From contig CH003267.1 of the NCBI GenBank assembly GCA_000149265.1, positions 770,162-834,161 on the forward strand: 64,000 nucleotides of DNA, in the 5' to 3' direction. This document shows, piece by piece, positions 10,001 to 19,417 of this stretch. Positions within the stretch are counted from its first letter, which is position 1. Each line of letters begins with the position of its first letter. Both the position numbers and the translations under genes were made by a program. The notes beneath the pieces are model-generated. The model did no database searches, had not been told where the DNA came from, and was given only the letters and a program-made list of their open reading frames with translations. Origin of the DNA: Ciona savignyi (Eukaryota > Chordata > Ascidiacea > Phlebobranchia > Cionidae).

Positions 10001-11728
10001 ACGATCAAAACAAGCACCAAGAACTAAAAAATCCAAAAAAGACAGCAAACCCGAAAGTCAATAAAACAGGTTTATAATTCAATCCTTTATTTAGTGTGAG
10101 TATAGCCAGTTGTGGCTGCCAAACCTACATATAAAAAGTTTTAAAAAATAGAAAAAAGGTGTTTTAATCAAAATTTTATGTATGTAAGGCTTTTAAAAGA
10201 AAAGGTGTGCGGTAAATCGACCCATACATGGGGAAAGTTGGCTTTAGGAAAAGGGGTGGCCCTTTTTCCATTTATTGTGTAACATTGTTTTAATATTATC
10301 AGATCTGTGTTTTTGTATGGCTTAACATTGAACCACGTATTGCTTTCAGGGAATGGGTGCTGAGGCTCATATCAATGCTTGCTATAAACACTTCTTCTAC
10401 TTTGTCAAGTGTTTTGGACTTGTTGATAAGAAGGAACTTGAACCATTGGTGAGTGGATCGCTATGAAATGTCTTCATATAAAAGCATTACTATCAATGGG
10501 AGTTTCCGTTCATTCATATAGATAGTTTGACATCCGATAGATTAGTCCCAACGGACATTGCCTGAACCCAGCGGATTTATGGGTTCTACTGAATTGAAGG
10601 AACGTGTCTATCATATACAACACACTGCAATAGCTCCGGTAACCCGATGATGGGCGCGAGGTGATCTGGCGATTGCCCATGTGTTAACCCCCTTGGTTTT
10701 CCTATTCACGGGGATAAACATGAATATCCCACCCTATCCATATATATTGCATATTCATGATAGTTTATTATATATATTATATACTTATGAATCATAGTTC
10801 ATTATATATATTATATACTTATGAATCATGATAGTTCATTATTTATTTAATACTTTTTTGGTGGATTTGAACGACCATTGAGCTCCCACTGATAATTTAA
10901 TTCAAAATAAAATTCCTTTAAAACCGCAAATACCGATACCACTCACTGTTATTCAATTACACTTTACTTGAAATATCTTGGTGATTTGTTATTATGTTTA
11001 CGTCAGACTTACGATTCACTCTCACACTGTGATGTCATAATGTGATTTGTTTAGTAATAAGTGATGCGCCATCAAAATAGATGACCAATATGTGTATGTA
11101 TTTGGTAAACAACTTAGACAAACTGAATCGCCCATAAATTAAATATTGTTAAGGATTAACCAAAGCTTCTTGCACACAAAGTTTTATTTCATTGTTGACA
11201 ATGTAATAAACTCTAGATTAATGGTTTTTGTGGTAAATTTTCACCGACCACAAAATGATTTACATAGCAAAGTGCTGTATACCACCTACAATGTGAAAAT
11301 AAACTCAGTATTTTAAAGCTGTTTAGACCACCAAGATATTACTAGAACCCATAATAAACAGATGTCACTCTTGTCACACCATCAGAGATAATTACTTTTG
11401 GTTGCAACAGTAGATATGTCATACAACCAGTGCAGATATGTAGACTTCTCAATTATGCTATTCTACACGGGCAAAAAATGGATTTTGCTTTAAAATGGCA
11501 CTTTATGTTGCTCTGACAGTAGTGAGCGAATATATCTACGTAACATATGATCATATGTACTGTTGCTACTTAAACAAATTGTGTTAATTAAAAATTAGTT
11601 TATTTTAAGACCCGCTGACCTATTTTTTAAGAAATTGTGTAAGCTCATTCCCCTTTAAAACATTAAGCGTTTCATCATGTTCAAATGCTTTACAGAAAGA
11701 AATGCAGGCAACTATATGCCACGGGTAG
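6922..11728 (+). CDS. MOB3: MOB3-type MOB kinase activator (6 exons, complete)
   Basis: Exons are 6922-7054, 7862-7995, 9078-9240, 9708-9811, 10350-10448 and 11696-11728; all junctions are GT-AG and in frame, giving 221 residues (vertebrate MOB3 is about 217). MOB proteins are small globular adaptors that bind and regulate NDR/LATS and STE20-type kinases; the MOB3 class is the divergent branch whose link to MST kinases is less clear. Seen here are [24 protein letters not shown] near the start, [20 protein letters not shown], the Zn-binding pair C86/C91 (FCTNESCP) and H168/H173 (HVYIHH), and [13 protein letters not shown]. The [16 protein letters not shown] wording and the [13 protein letters not shown] block identify MOB3 rather than MOB1, MOB2 or MOB4. 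The ATG context CAAGATGTC is acceptable and no upstream in-frame ATG is evident. The 33-bp last exon gives [10 protein letters not shown], matching the KEM...CH ending of vertebrate MOB3. Confidence 0.93.
7736..7825. repeat. SINE-tail-like minisatellite
   Basis: Three or four imperfect units of the type TATCCTATCCTAAAAACATG. The same words (AAACATGAATATCCTATCC) form the 3' tail of the family-1 SINE, so this looks like an expanded remnant of a SINE tail just upstream of MOB3 exon 2. Confidence 0.6.
7862..7995 (+). CDS. MOB3: MOB3 exon 2
   Basis: [19 protein letters not shown]..., then [14 protein letters not shown] and SDFCTNE. It holds the first Zn-binding Cys (C86). Donor GTAAGG at 7996. 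Confidence 0.92.
8712..8811. other. Assembly gap (100 N)
   Basis: Exactly 100 N, the usual placeholder for a gap of unknown size, within MOB3 intron 2. The spliced frame is unaffected. Confidence 0.99.
9078..9240 (+). CDS. MOB3: MOB3 exon 3
   Basis: [20 protein letters not shown]..., then [19 protein letters not shown] and MFPTKV. Contains the second Zn ligand C91. Donor GTGAGT at 9241. Confidence 0.92.
9708..9811 (+). CDS. MOB3: MOB3 exon 4
   Basis: [19 protein letters not shown], then [16 protein letters not shown]. Contains Zn ligands H168 and H173. Donor GTAAGT at 9812. Confidence 0.92.
9985..10270 (-). mobile_element. Retroelement 3' region, (TAAAC)n-tail family, minus-strand copy
   Basis: The reverse complement carries ATCGTGGAAACAAAAG and the GTTTTATTGACTTTCGGGTTT block. 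Further right it carries TTTACCGCACACCTTTTC and CCTAAAGCC, all of which occur in the same order in the copy at 53340-53625. It lies in MOB3 intron 4. Confidence 0.6.
10350..10448 (+). CDS. MOB3: MOB3 exon 5
   Basis: [19 protein letters not shown], then [14 protein letters not shown]. Donor GTGAGT at 10449. Reading through would add VSGSL and a stop at 10464-10466, a possible short alternative end if the intron is retained. Confidence 0.9.
10550..10740 (+). mobile_element. tRNA-headed SINE (family 1), 5'-truncated copy
   Basis: Begins at ACGGACATTGCCTGAACCCA and runs through GCGCGAGGTGATCTGGCGATT to the GATAAACATGAATATCCC tail, lacking the tRNA-like head. It lies in MOB3 intron 5. The 37-bp tandem repeat at 10755-10845 follows directly. 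Confidence 0.8.
10755..10845. repeat. AT-rich tandem repeat downstream of SINE tail
   Basis: Two-plus units of a roughly 37-bp motif containing AGTTCATTATATATATTATA and ACTTATGAATCAT, directly after the SINE tail in MOB3 intron 5. Confidence 0.7.
11696..11728 (+). CDS. MOB3: MOB3 exon 6 (33-bp terminal exon)
   Basis: Acceptor TGCTTTACAG, then AAA GAA ATG CAG GCA ACT ... TGC CAC GGG TAG. It encodes [10 protein letters not shown] and a stop, which restores the family's usual C-terminus. It was found by looking for that ending downstream of exon 5. Confidence 0.82.
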   Translation, partial: KEMQATICHG

Positions 11729-12045
11729 ACGGTCACTGCGTCTCCCTTTTCTATTGACAGTCGCGTAAACAGCAAATAAGCGTCACTTCCTGCTTGTTTA
11801 TTCCATCCAAAACGTAATTTCCTGAAGAAAGGCGCCGACGTATTAGTGAGTCACACATCCACGTTCCGAATCGTGAAACTTTGTTTCTATTTCTGCTATG
11901 CATTACGTCCAGCTATCTATTATTAGCAGTGTATTGCGTAAATGCGAGTATTTTGTCTTTTTTAAAGTTAGTTTCCTTAAATTGATTACTTTAGCATATG
12001 ACAGTGTTTTTTTTCTTTTTTGAACATTTTCATTTAAAAAAATGA

Positions 12046-12051
12046 AATAAA
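12046..12051 (+). terminator. MOB3: Candidate MOB3 poly(A) signal AATAAA
   Basis: AATAAA lies 318 bases after the TAG stop, within an A-rich context. No earlier AATAAA was noticed downstream of the stop. Confidence 0.5.
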
Positions 12052-13152
12052 AGTAACATTTTCGTCTGCGCGTTAAAATACTTGTGTCGACATCGCAATA
12101 GTTTCACTATTTTTAATTGAACAATTCCTTTTTTTCAAAAAGTAACAACATAAAGGCCTACGTATTAAGATGAACTTGCCTTTTCTTTTTATTTCACCAA
12201 ACCAAACTGAAATACGCTTTTTCAAAGTGTTCAATGTTCGTATTATTTTAATAAGTATTTGTATTCATTTGAATGCTGATGCGTTTTTATCACTGTACAA
12301 ATTACAACATTGGTTTGTTTCATTGATCAAATGTCGTTTTCAAGACAATTACCTGCGATTTATGTATGGTCGATAGTGAAGCTAATGCAGTACGATGTTT
12401 TAAAATAAAACGACATTTTAGATGCAAATTGCGATATTTAAAAATAAACTTGCATGTGTTCTACATTCCAATTCATTTGCCGTTGTTTATTGTTTTTAAG
12501 TTTTACAATTTTAATTTCCAAATTAAAGTACGGTTCGGCCGTTTAGAAACCCACATATACCAAAATCGATTCAAGTCAAAACCATTCGTGCCATTGCAAC
12601 GAACTTTGTCCAATGAAAATATTTACCACTTTCTGAATATTTACTTTTCTGTTCTTGTCTTTTTGGCTTTTTTTCTTATTATCAACCAGCGTTTCAATCC
12701 GTGTATAGGAATCCTACAACATGTCTAGCTTTTTGCGTCAATCTTTCATTTAAATATAGCAGGGTTTGATTTAGCTTATTGGATATCCGCCCATTTGTAC
12801 CACGGTTATTAGGTCTATTTATAAAGTCTTATTTGAATGGTATTTGGTAATACTTTTGCCTCTGTATTTTACCATGCTGTCATTGTGAAACTGTTTCGGT
12901 TTTGTATTCGGGAATTTTAAATACATTTTGTATTTGTGACAAGTCTTTATTTACTCTGGTCGCTGGTTTCAATAGAATTTAAGGTTTTTAGGTTCGACGA
13001 TTCGTTTTAAGCCAGGCAATTCTTACGACCGAGCGACTGAGCAAAGAGTTAATCGCTAGATGGCGCTGTGGTGTACTGTATTTTAATCGCATGGTGTCGT
13101 TAAAGATTCGTTTTACACTGGCACTGGCAATTATAAGAAAACCTCGTGGTAC

Positions 13153-13260
13153 GGTGGTGTGGCCGAATGGTTAACGCGACTGATACATATACTCTTATAC
13201 TAAAAACGGTCCTGGTGACGAGCCCATCGAAGGTTCGAAACTTGGCTCAGTAAAAAAAAG
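13153..13260 (+). mobile_element. SINE-like element with type-II tRNA-like head (family 2)
   Basis: GGTGTGGCCGAATGGTTAA is a box A as in Leu/Ser tRNAs. After an unusually long middle comes AGGTTCGAAACTTGGCTC (box B), ending in A-rich TAAAAAAAAG. Related copies lie at 14.5 (minus), 15.5, 24.1 and 46.6 kb. It is not a functional tRNA: no acceptor stem closes around it and the middle is variable. Confidence 0.7.
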
Positions 13261-13488
13261 ACAACCTCGTGGTTACAATCTGGTTGTCGGAGTTATTGCA
13301 GTGCGTTCTATGTCTGTTAAACACAGTTCGATTACTGTTATGAGACAACGCAGGGGGAGAGATGTCGCAAGGTGTTTTAATTTGGCCCTAGTGTTAGGAC
13401 AGGGTATTCGTGTTTTTTCATAAACAGAAAGTCTGTCAGAGGTCTAACGCGGGCTTAACTAATCTGCGGGGTGGGAGAACACTAAAGC

Positions 13489-13504
13489 GGGGGGGGGGGG
13501 GGGG
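13489..13504 (+). repeat. G16 homopolymer run
   Basis: Sixteen consecutive G followed by TGGGGT, a potential G-quadruplex former on the + strand. Also a likely spot for sequencing or assembly length error. Confidence 0.9.
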
Positions 13505-14481
13505 TGGGGTTATTTCGGTTCAGGAAATGTCAGCTTGTTGCCTGCCCAATGAAACAACCACCAGTTTTGATGCAACCACCTTACGACTGAAAGGCGACGC
13601 AATTTTTTCTCACGCATTAGAATATAAAAATTCAGGTTTCATCCTCGTGAATGTTAGAAGGCAGAAAGTATAAAATAAAGGCAATGGCAAGAATACCTTG
13701 GGGAAAACGTAAGGTAGCGTTATCGCATGATAAAGCCCCCGATTACCTTGCATTCATCGTTGACCGCAACCATTGCCTTGTATTATTGATGATTGAGCCG
13801 TCACACATTTTGAACCTATTCATCCACAAGAAGTGCATTCATAAGCACATAGCTGACAAGGCAGAACCAGTTCCGACCCATTAACATTTCAAATAAAAGA
13901 CGACGCCCTATTCCACTAATATACGTCACGAAATTATGACAAGTAACACTAAATCCGTAATATAGGAATAGAAACTATTATACAATTATGTGGTTTATAG
14001 CATGTATCGATGCTGTGGTTTTCCTCAGTAGAACCTTATATTAGCCTTGGCTTCTAGGTAAGAACACCATCGTTTTGATTGTATGGAAGATCATGATTCA
14101 TGTGAAGGAATTTAGATTTACCGCACACTTTTCGTCGTAGCGTAATTGTAGTAATTTTGATTAAAATATATTTTTAATTGATTATGTTTTTGGTTGACTG
14201 TACGTATATTAATTTAATTAAGTTGACGCATGGACGTGTTTTACTACTGTCGTTTAGTCGTCTTTGTCTGGTTTCCTATTTTTTACAAGAATCTTATTAC
14301 GCGTTTTTACTGTGGAAAAATAACTATAATGGATACAAGCAAAACAATTTGTTTATGTAATTTAATGATAATCCTTGTTTAATTTATTTTATATTAATTA
14401 TTATAAAACGCTCTTGTGTTTCCCGTTAGACTAACAATAATTTCTATATAGGTTATGTTAGGACAGAATAGGAGATTCATA

Positions 14482-14593
14482 TTTTTTACCGTGCCAAGTT
14501 TCGAAGCCATGATGGGATGGTCACTCGGCCCGTTTTTTTATAGATTAGCCAGTATATGTATCAGTCGCGTTAACCATTCGGCCATACGACCAT
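14482..14593 (-). mobile_element. SINE-like element with type-II tRNA-like head (family 2), minus copy
   Basis: The reverse complement reads GGCCGAATGGTTAACGCGAC, then ...GCTTCGAAACTTGGCAC and GGTAAAAAA. It has the same layout as the copy at 13153-13260. Confidence 0.68.
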
Positions 14594-15295
14594 ACAGGAT
14601 ATTTATATTTATCTCCTGTGTTTCTCAAAATTAAACCCACAAGCTCGCTAGCGACCAGTACCACCCTTTGGTTAAAAGGAGACACACTAACCTATTCATG
14701 TATTCGGCCGGTGTTAAATCCTGTTATTTTGCTTCCATTTTCCGGGTTTGATATTTGTTATAGAATACATAACGATTTGGAATTTTAATAACTTTACATT
14801 TTTATTGTTGGAATATTTAATTTGTTCTATTAAGTGTTATCACGTAGCGTAATGTCTGTCGGTAACTCTTATAAAATTGCGGAAAGCAGTGTCTGAATAT
14901 TTTGATTGTTTTGCTTTTATCTATCGATAAATGCTTCCGCGAGATGGCGCTATTAACCTAATATTAAACTACGGAATTTCACGTCGATATTTTACCGTAA
15001 TACGACTGGTGAATTTTTAGAGATGTATGTCCTTAAAATCTTCCAATTCATGCGTTAACGTTACCCACTGTTCAAACACAGATACGTGTTATGCACTAAT
15101 GACTAATTTCAACGAATTCCGGGATACAAAACTCGTTGCTGTCGAGCTACCAACGCCATTGCAGTTTGTTTAATACCGTGGAGACTTTAGTTATTATTAT
15201 CCAAACCTTTAAACCACGGGTTTCAGGCGACAATTTCTAAATGCCTTGCCAAATAACATGATATACAACTATTCCAGTCGTTATAAAGCGATGTG

Positions 15296-15425
15296 GACAA
15301 ATAAGAGCTAGTGTAAGTTAAAGTTATACAAAATAATATAAGTATTTGGGGCAAGGGTTTGTTCTGGGGTTGAAGTTGGTAGTTGGGGCAGCGTTTAGGG
15401 TTAGTTTTGGAGTTGAGATAGTAAA
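15296..15425. mobile_element. MITE-core fragment (GGGGTTGA / GGGTTAG type)
   Basis: Contains TTCTGGGGTTGAAG and TTTAGGGTTAGTTTTGGAG, the same core words as the MITEs near 48.5, 54.1, 54.9 and 55.6 kb. Terminal repeats are not clear in this copy. Confidence 0.4.
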
Positions 15426-15478
15426 TACGACGCACTAACCCACCAATCTAATCCATTAGTGTAAAACCGTAAAGGTAT

Positions 15479-15589
15479 GCGGTTGTTTGGGCAATTGGTT
15501 AACGCAACAAGTGCATATGCAAATTTCATATAAAACACGGTCTTAATGACAAGCCCATCATGGTTTCGAAACTTGGCCCGGTAAAAAAT
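15479..15589 (+). mobile_element. SINE-like element with type-II tRNA-like head (family 2)
   Basis: GCGGTTGTTTGGGCAATTGG, then TTAACGCAAC..., ATGGTTTCGAAACTTGGCCC and GGTAAAAAATGG. Box B is intact, box A diverged. Confidence 0.65.
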
Positions 15590-16073
15590 GGAAAACGAAA
15601 GGCGACTGATTTATATACCTTACGTGTTTAAACTGAAACTCAAAAGGTTGTTTCTGGAGTATTGTGAAAAATTCGACGGAACTCAAAGAATAAGGTCAAT
15701 ATCTTCGTAGATTTGAATTTCAGATCAATTCTATAAAATACAATACCTTAGTTTAACGTAGTCTCGATAAAACCATATGTAAAATGAATAAATCCCAATT
15801 GTATCAAGAGAGTTGGAATGTATTAGGCGACCAGTGGTTTTTAACCTTTTGACGGCTGCTATAAAACTGTACAACGGCGTTGCATCAAATTGTTTCCTGT
15901 ATAAATAAAAGATTCCGCGTGACTTACTGCGCATGCGTGAATCTGCGACACCGATAATCCGAGCCGTCAACTTAATTATATAACAGTTAAACCTGCGTAC
16001 ATAACTGTCATGGGAAGTTATATAACAGTTTAACCAATAACCCATAACTCTCATGGCCACTGAATACATTGGT

Positions 16074-16149
16074 CTGGATATTGTGCGTTTGTAAGAGGCA
16101 TAATTAAAAAACTGGATATTGTGTGTTTGTAAGAGGCATAATTAAAAAA
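16074..16149. repeat. 38-bp tandem duplication
   Basis: CTGGATATTGTGCGTTTGTA... at 16074-16111 is repeated at 16112-16149 with one C to T change. Confidence 0.9.
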
Positions 16150-16199
16150 AATTTACTAAAGATTAAAACATCAATAAGTTGATCATAATACAACTATGG

Positions 16200-16238
16200 A
16201 ATACTAACTTATAAGTTACTAACTTCTAAGTTAGTATT
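16200..16238. repeat. 39-bp near-perfect palindrome
   Basis: AATACTAACTTATAAGTTA is followed immediately by its reverse complement with a single mismatch, so it can form a hairpin or cruciform of about 19 bp per arm. Confidence 0.85.
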
Positions 16239-16260
16239 CTTTGATACAACCATTAAGGTA

Positions 16261-16322
16261 CATAATGCCACATTAGCATCAATATAAATCTCATAATGCC
16301 ACATTAGCATCAATATAAATCT
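16261..16322. repeat. 31-bp perfect tandem duplication
   Basis: CATAATGCCACATTAGCATC... (31 bases) at 16261-16291 is repeated without change at 16292-16322. Confidence 0.92.
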
Positions 16323-16353
16323 TACCTTTTTAAGCCCACACCGCCAAGCGGAA

Positions 16354-16641
16354 GATATAGGATAGAATATTCAGTTTATTCCGTAAATGGGAAACCCAGT
16401 GGGGTTAACACACGGGCAATCGTCAGATCACCTCGCGCCCATCGTCGGGTTACCGGAGCTATTGAAGTGTGTTGTGCATGATTCACACGTTCCTTCAATT
16501 TAGAAGAACCCATTAATCCGCTGGGTTAAATGTCCGTTAAGTGCTTTACGCAAGGACGCAATTGACCAGCTAGCGACCAGTTTCGCACCTACAACCCTTC
16601 GGCTGAAAGGCGAAGCACTAAACCACCAGACTAACCGGGTG
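16354..16641 (-). mobile_element. tRNA-headed SINE (family 1), full-length minus-strand copy
   Basis: On the minus strand: GGTTAGTCTGGTGGTTTAGTG, AACCGAAGGGTTGTAG, GTGCGAAACTGGTCGCTAGC, ...GGGCGCGAGGTGATCTGACG, and a tail ending in TATTCTATCC. A short repeat of the head (ACCAGACTAACC) follows at 16652-16663. Confidence 0.83.
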
Positions 16642-17325
16642 GAAACCATCACCAGACTAACCTGGCTATATAACTAAAGGTGTTAAACGAGAAAAAACGA
16701 ACACAAAACTTTATTTTTACTTGATAAGTTAAAATTTCTGAAAACACCAAGCGGACAGAATTTAAACAGCAAAGCGACCGAAGTGTTGCAAAAATTTGCG
16801 GCATAAGACATATATTTACCAATTATACTTAATTAACGATTTTGCAATTATTGATTAAATAATAATTAAAGTCGCGTGGGCCATGACGCTATTTTCAGTG
16901 GGCCACAGAGCTTGGCATACAGCGATATCAGAAATCATGTCATTATGAACATTAAACACATAAGAGTCATATCCACAAATCGGCTGTATGCCATATCCAC
17001 AAATCAGTTAAAATTGTCTTATGAAACTACTGCCTTTCACCACCACGTGGTTGTGTGGGTCAGCATTTTCATCCCTATAGAAGATAGAACATAAAATCCT
17101 GCGCACTCTTATCGACTGCACCTAGTATAAAAAATTCTTGTGGACAAACTACAGCAACAGCCTTCTCATTCAATTGTGTAAATGTTCAGCTGATTGATTT
17201 ATTGTGTTGTTGAAACTTGATGTTATTCATTTTGTGTTTTTCAATAAACGTTAATGGGCCAATGTCACTTTTTTACTAATTTAGTGGGCCATGAGCAAAA
17301 AAAGGTTGAAAATCCCTGCTGTATA

Positions 17326-17561
17326 CAGTGCCAGACATAGGCAACATCCGGCCCGCTGGCAGGGACCGGCCCTTGAAGGGAATTTAACCGGTCCGTAGAA
17401 TGTAACCAATCATACCCTGTAATGTGGACCTTGCAATGGTGAATAAATATTTGGTTAGAATATTAAATACTATTTATGTAATAATCCGGCCCACCAATGA
17501 CTTAATTTTTCCAAATCTGACCCGTCGACAAGAGCAGTTACCCACCATGCCCAATACAGTG
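17326..17561. mobile_element. hAT-like MITE (GGCCCGC ends), copy 1
   Basis: CAGTGCCAGACATAGGCAAC plus ATCCGGCCCGC at the left and ACCCACCATGCCCAATACAGTG at the right are imperfect inverted ends; the interior has TAATCCGGCCCACCAATGA. The copy at 63326-63529 matches in inverse orientation. GGCCCGC-type ends are typical of hAT elements. Confidence 0.55.
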
Positions 17562-18877
17562 TCTATAATTTAACAACTGTGAATTTGTCGGTTTTTCCTG
17601 TTTTTTTTAATAATTTCCATAATGTTAAAAGTTCCACTAAAGAAAAACTGTGCACATATTTGTAAAAAAACTTTCAAAGGGTATTTGATGGTTGAGTTTA
17701 CTGCAATTTTTGTTTTTTAACAACTGTGGCTTTATCGGATTTTCCTTTTTTTAATAATAATATCCATAATGGTATAACTTTCACTAAAAAAATGCACATA
17801 TTTGTAAAAAAAACTTGGAAATAGTGTTTGATGGGTGGGTTCACTGCAATTTTGTTTTTTAACTACGAAAGTATGCCTTGTAACGTAATAATAGTGGTTA
17901 TTGAATTATGTTGTAATATTGGGTATTATGACGCGCTTTTGAGTTTGATATATGTGCGGGTAATTTCTGTACGCGCATTATGGTCATAGTTGCCATTTTA
18001 GATTATTTTCATTTAAATCTAGATGTTTTTACATCATTCTAGATGTAAGATTGTACAATCTGAATGTTAGATATATTTTTTCGCATGATCTTGTTTCGTC
18101 AATGTGTATTAAGGTAAATAATTTTACATTTTTAATGTTTTATTTTTCAATTTAGATGAATAACCCTATATGATTTTAAGGTAAAACTAGATTATTTCAG
18201 TCAAGCAAATTTGGAAACTATAATTATGGTCTAATCTAATGTAAATGTGTTAGGTACAACTATGCAAGGTAGTATTATGAGTTCCTACCGTTGAAAAAGT
18301 AGCAAGGGTATAACACCAACGTTAAACGTTCACGGCGCTGTCTTTAGTGTGTACAGGGCAAACTGTGCCCGATTATTAGAAAGACAATAGTCGCAAGTAA
18401 ATTAGGCCACACGGCCCAAATGCAAATAATTGTAGAACGATCTTGACTGATGCAGAGTCGCAAATACAGGAACAACCAGCATGGCCATGAAGTACTAAAA
18501 TGGGCGGTTACTCCAAACTCCTGTAAAGGTGCCTTTTTCTCAAGACTCGCCGATCGCTCGCTCCGTTTTTCTCGATTAAATTGCGACTTTGTGCACCACG
18601 TTATGCAATAAAAGTCATCAGATAAGGTTTATGGCAAGCGACAGAATCGTGGCGTTTATTAGGACTTGTTCTAATAGAAAAAGAGAAACCGCATATGAGT
18701 TATTTCGGTTAAAAATACATTGTGTTTATACGTTAGCTTAGTATTTGTTATATAATGATTAGTTGCCTGTCTAATTAGAAACTCTATTTATTAGTTCCAA
18801 TTTTAGTGTGGCAAGTAGTTTAGTTTGTTTAGTGTTAACAAAAATTCAGTTTAATAACTTTCACGTTATAGGGTACA

Positions 18878-19417
18878 ATGGGTTTCTCTCTGGATTTATT
18901 TGATATAGAAGTTGACGAAGCTTATATTTGCTGGGTCTGTGATAAAGTATTGGACGACCCATTAGCTACACCCTGTGGACATGTATTTTGTTCGACATGC
19001 GCTGAAAAGGAAATACAAGAACTCAACGCTTGCCCCAAAGGCTGTCCTAATGAAATTTCTTTAAAGGATCTGAATAGAGTCCTACCGCTTTCAAAACTCA
19101 TCGGAAAACTTATGGTTCGATGTAAAAACTGGTCCAAAGGCTGCGATTTCGTTGGCCCGTTAAATGACTGTGAAACACATTTAAGCGAATGCGAATTTAC
19201 TCCGAAAACTTGCCCGCACTGTTCTGGCGATGCGAATCATCAAGTTTGCCCTGGGACGCAGAAGAATTGCGAATCAATAAAAGATTTAAGCAAAGATGAG
19301 TTAAGACAACGCGCATCCGAATTGGAGGAACAAGTTTCAGCTTTAAAACAGAAGATATCGGAAATGGAGTCAATTTTACCGACATTGGAACCAGTGGACA
19401 GTGACTTGGAATCCAAG
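18878..19417 (+). CDS. PDZRN3: PDZRN exon 1: RING, TRAF zinc finger, coiled coil
   Basis: 180 codons from ATG 18878 to donor AAG|GTAAGA at 19418. The RING is [13 protein letters not shown]...CGHVFCSTC...CPKGC, followed by [17 protein letters not shown], which is typical of PDZRN and LNX proteins. The zinc finger is [12 protein letters not shown]...CETHLSEC...CPHC. Residues 137-180 form a heptad-rich helix. The bases before the ATG read TTATAGGGTACA, so an acceptor just upstream (cis- or SL trans-splicing) is possible. Confidence 0.92.

Larger units (their letters stand above)
15832..17321. mobile_element. Possible hAT-like non-autonomous element with nested SINE
   Basis: The left end CAGTGGTTTTTAACCTTTTG and right end AAAAAGGTTGAAAATCCCTG resemble inverted hAT-type termini. 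The family-1 SINE at 16354-16641 and short tandem duplications lie inside. No target duplication was found and no transposase is encoded, so the boundaries are tentative. Confidence 0.4.
11729..18877. other. MOB3 3' UTR and 7-kb intergenic region, repeat-rich
   Basis: AATAAA at 12046 is the likely MOB3 poly(A) signal. The rest holds no convincing exon. It contains three type-II tRNA-like SINE copies, a family-1 SINE inside hAT-like sequence, short tandem duplications near 16.1-16.3 kb, a G16 run, and a fragment of the (TAAAC)n retroelement near 14113-14145. CpG content rises from about 18.3 kb. A TATA-like TTATATAAT near 18749 lies about 125 bases before the PDZRN start codon and could belong to its promoter. 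Confidence 0.6.

Noticed and set aside
12366-12728. 120-codon + strand open frame downstream of MOB3
   Set aside because: Composition is Phe/Ile/Lys-rich as expected from random AT-rich DNA; no domain or splice context.
15731-16069. 112-codon minus-strand open frame
   Set aside because: Runs through the inverted end of hAT-like sequence and duplicated AT-rich DNA; no protein family seen.
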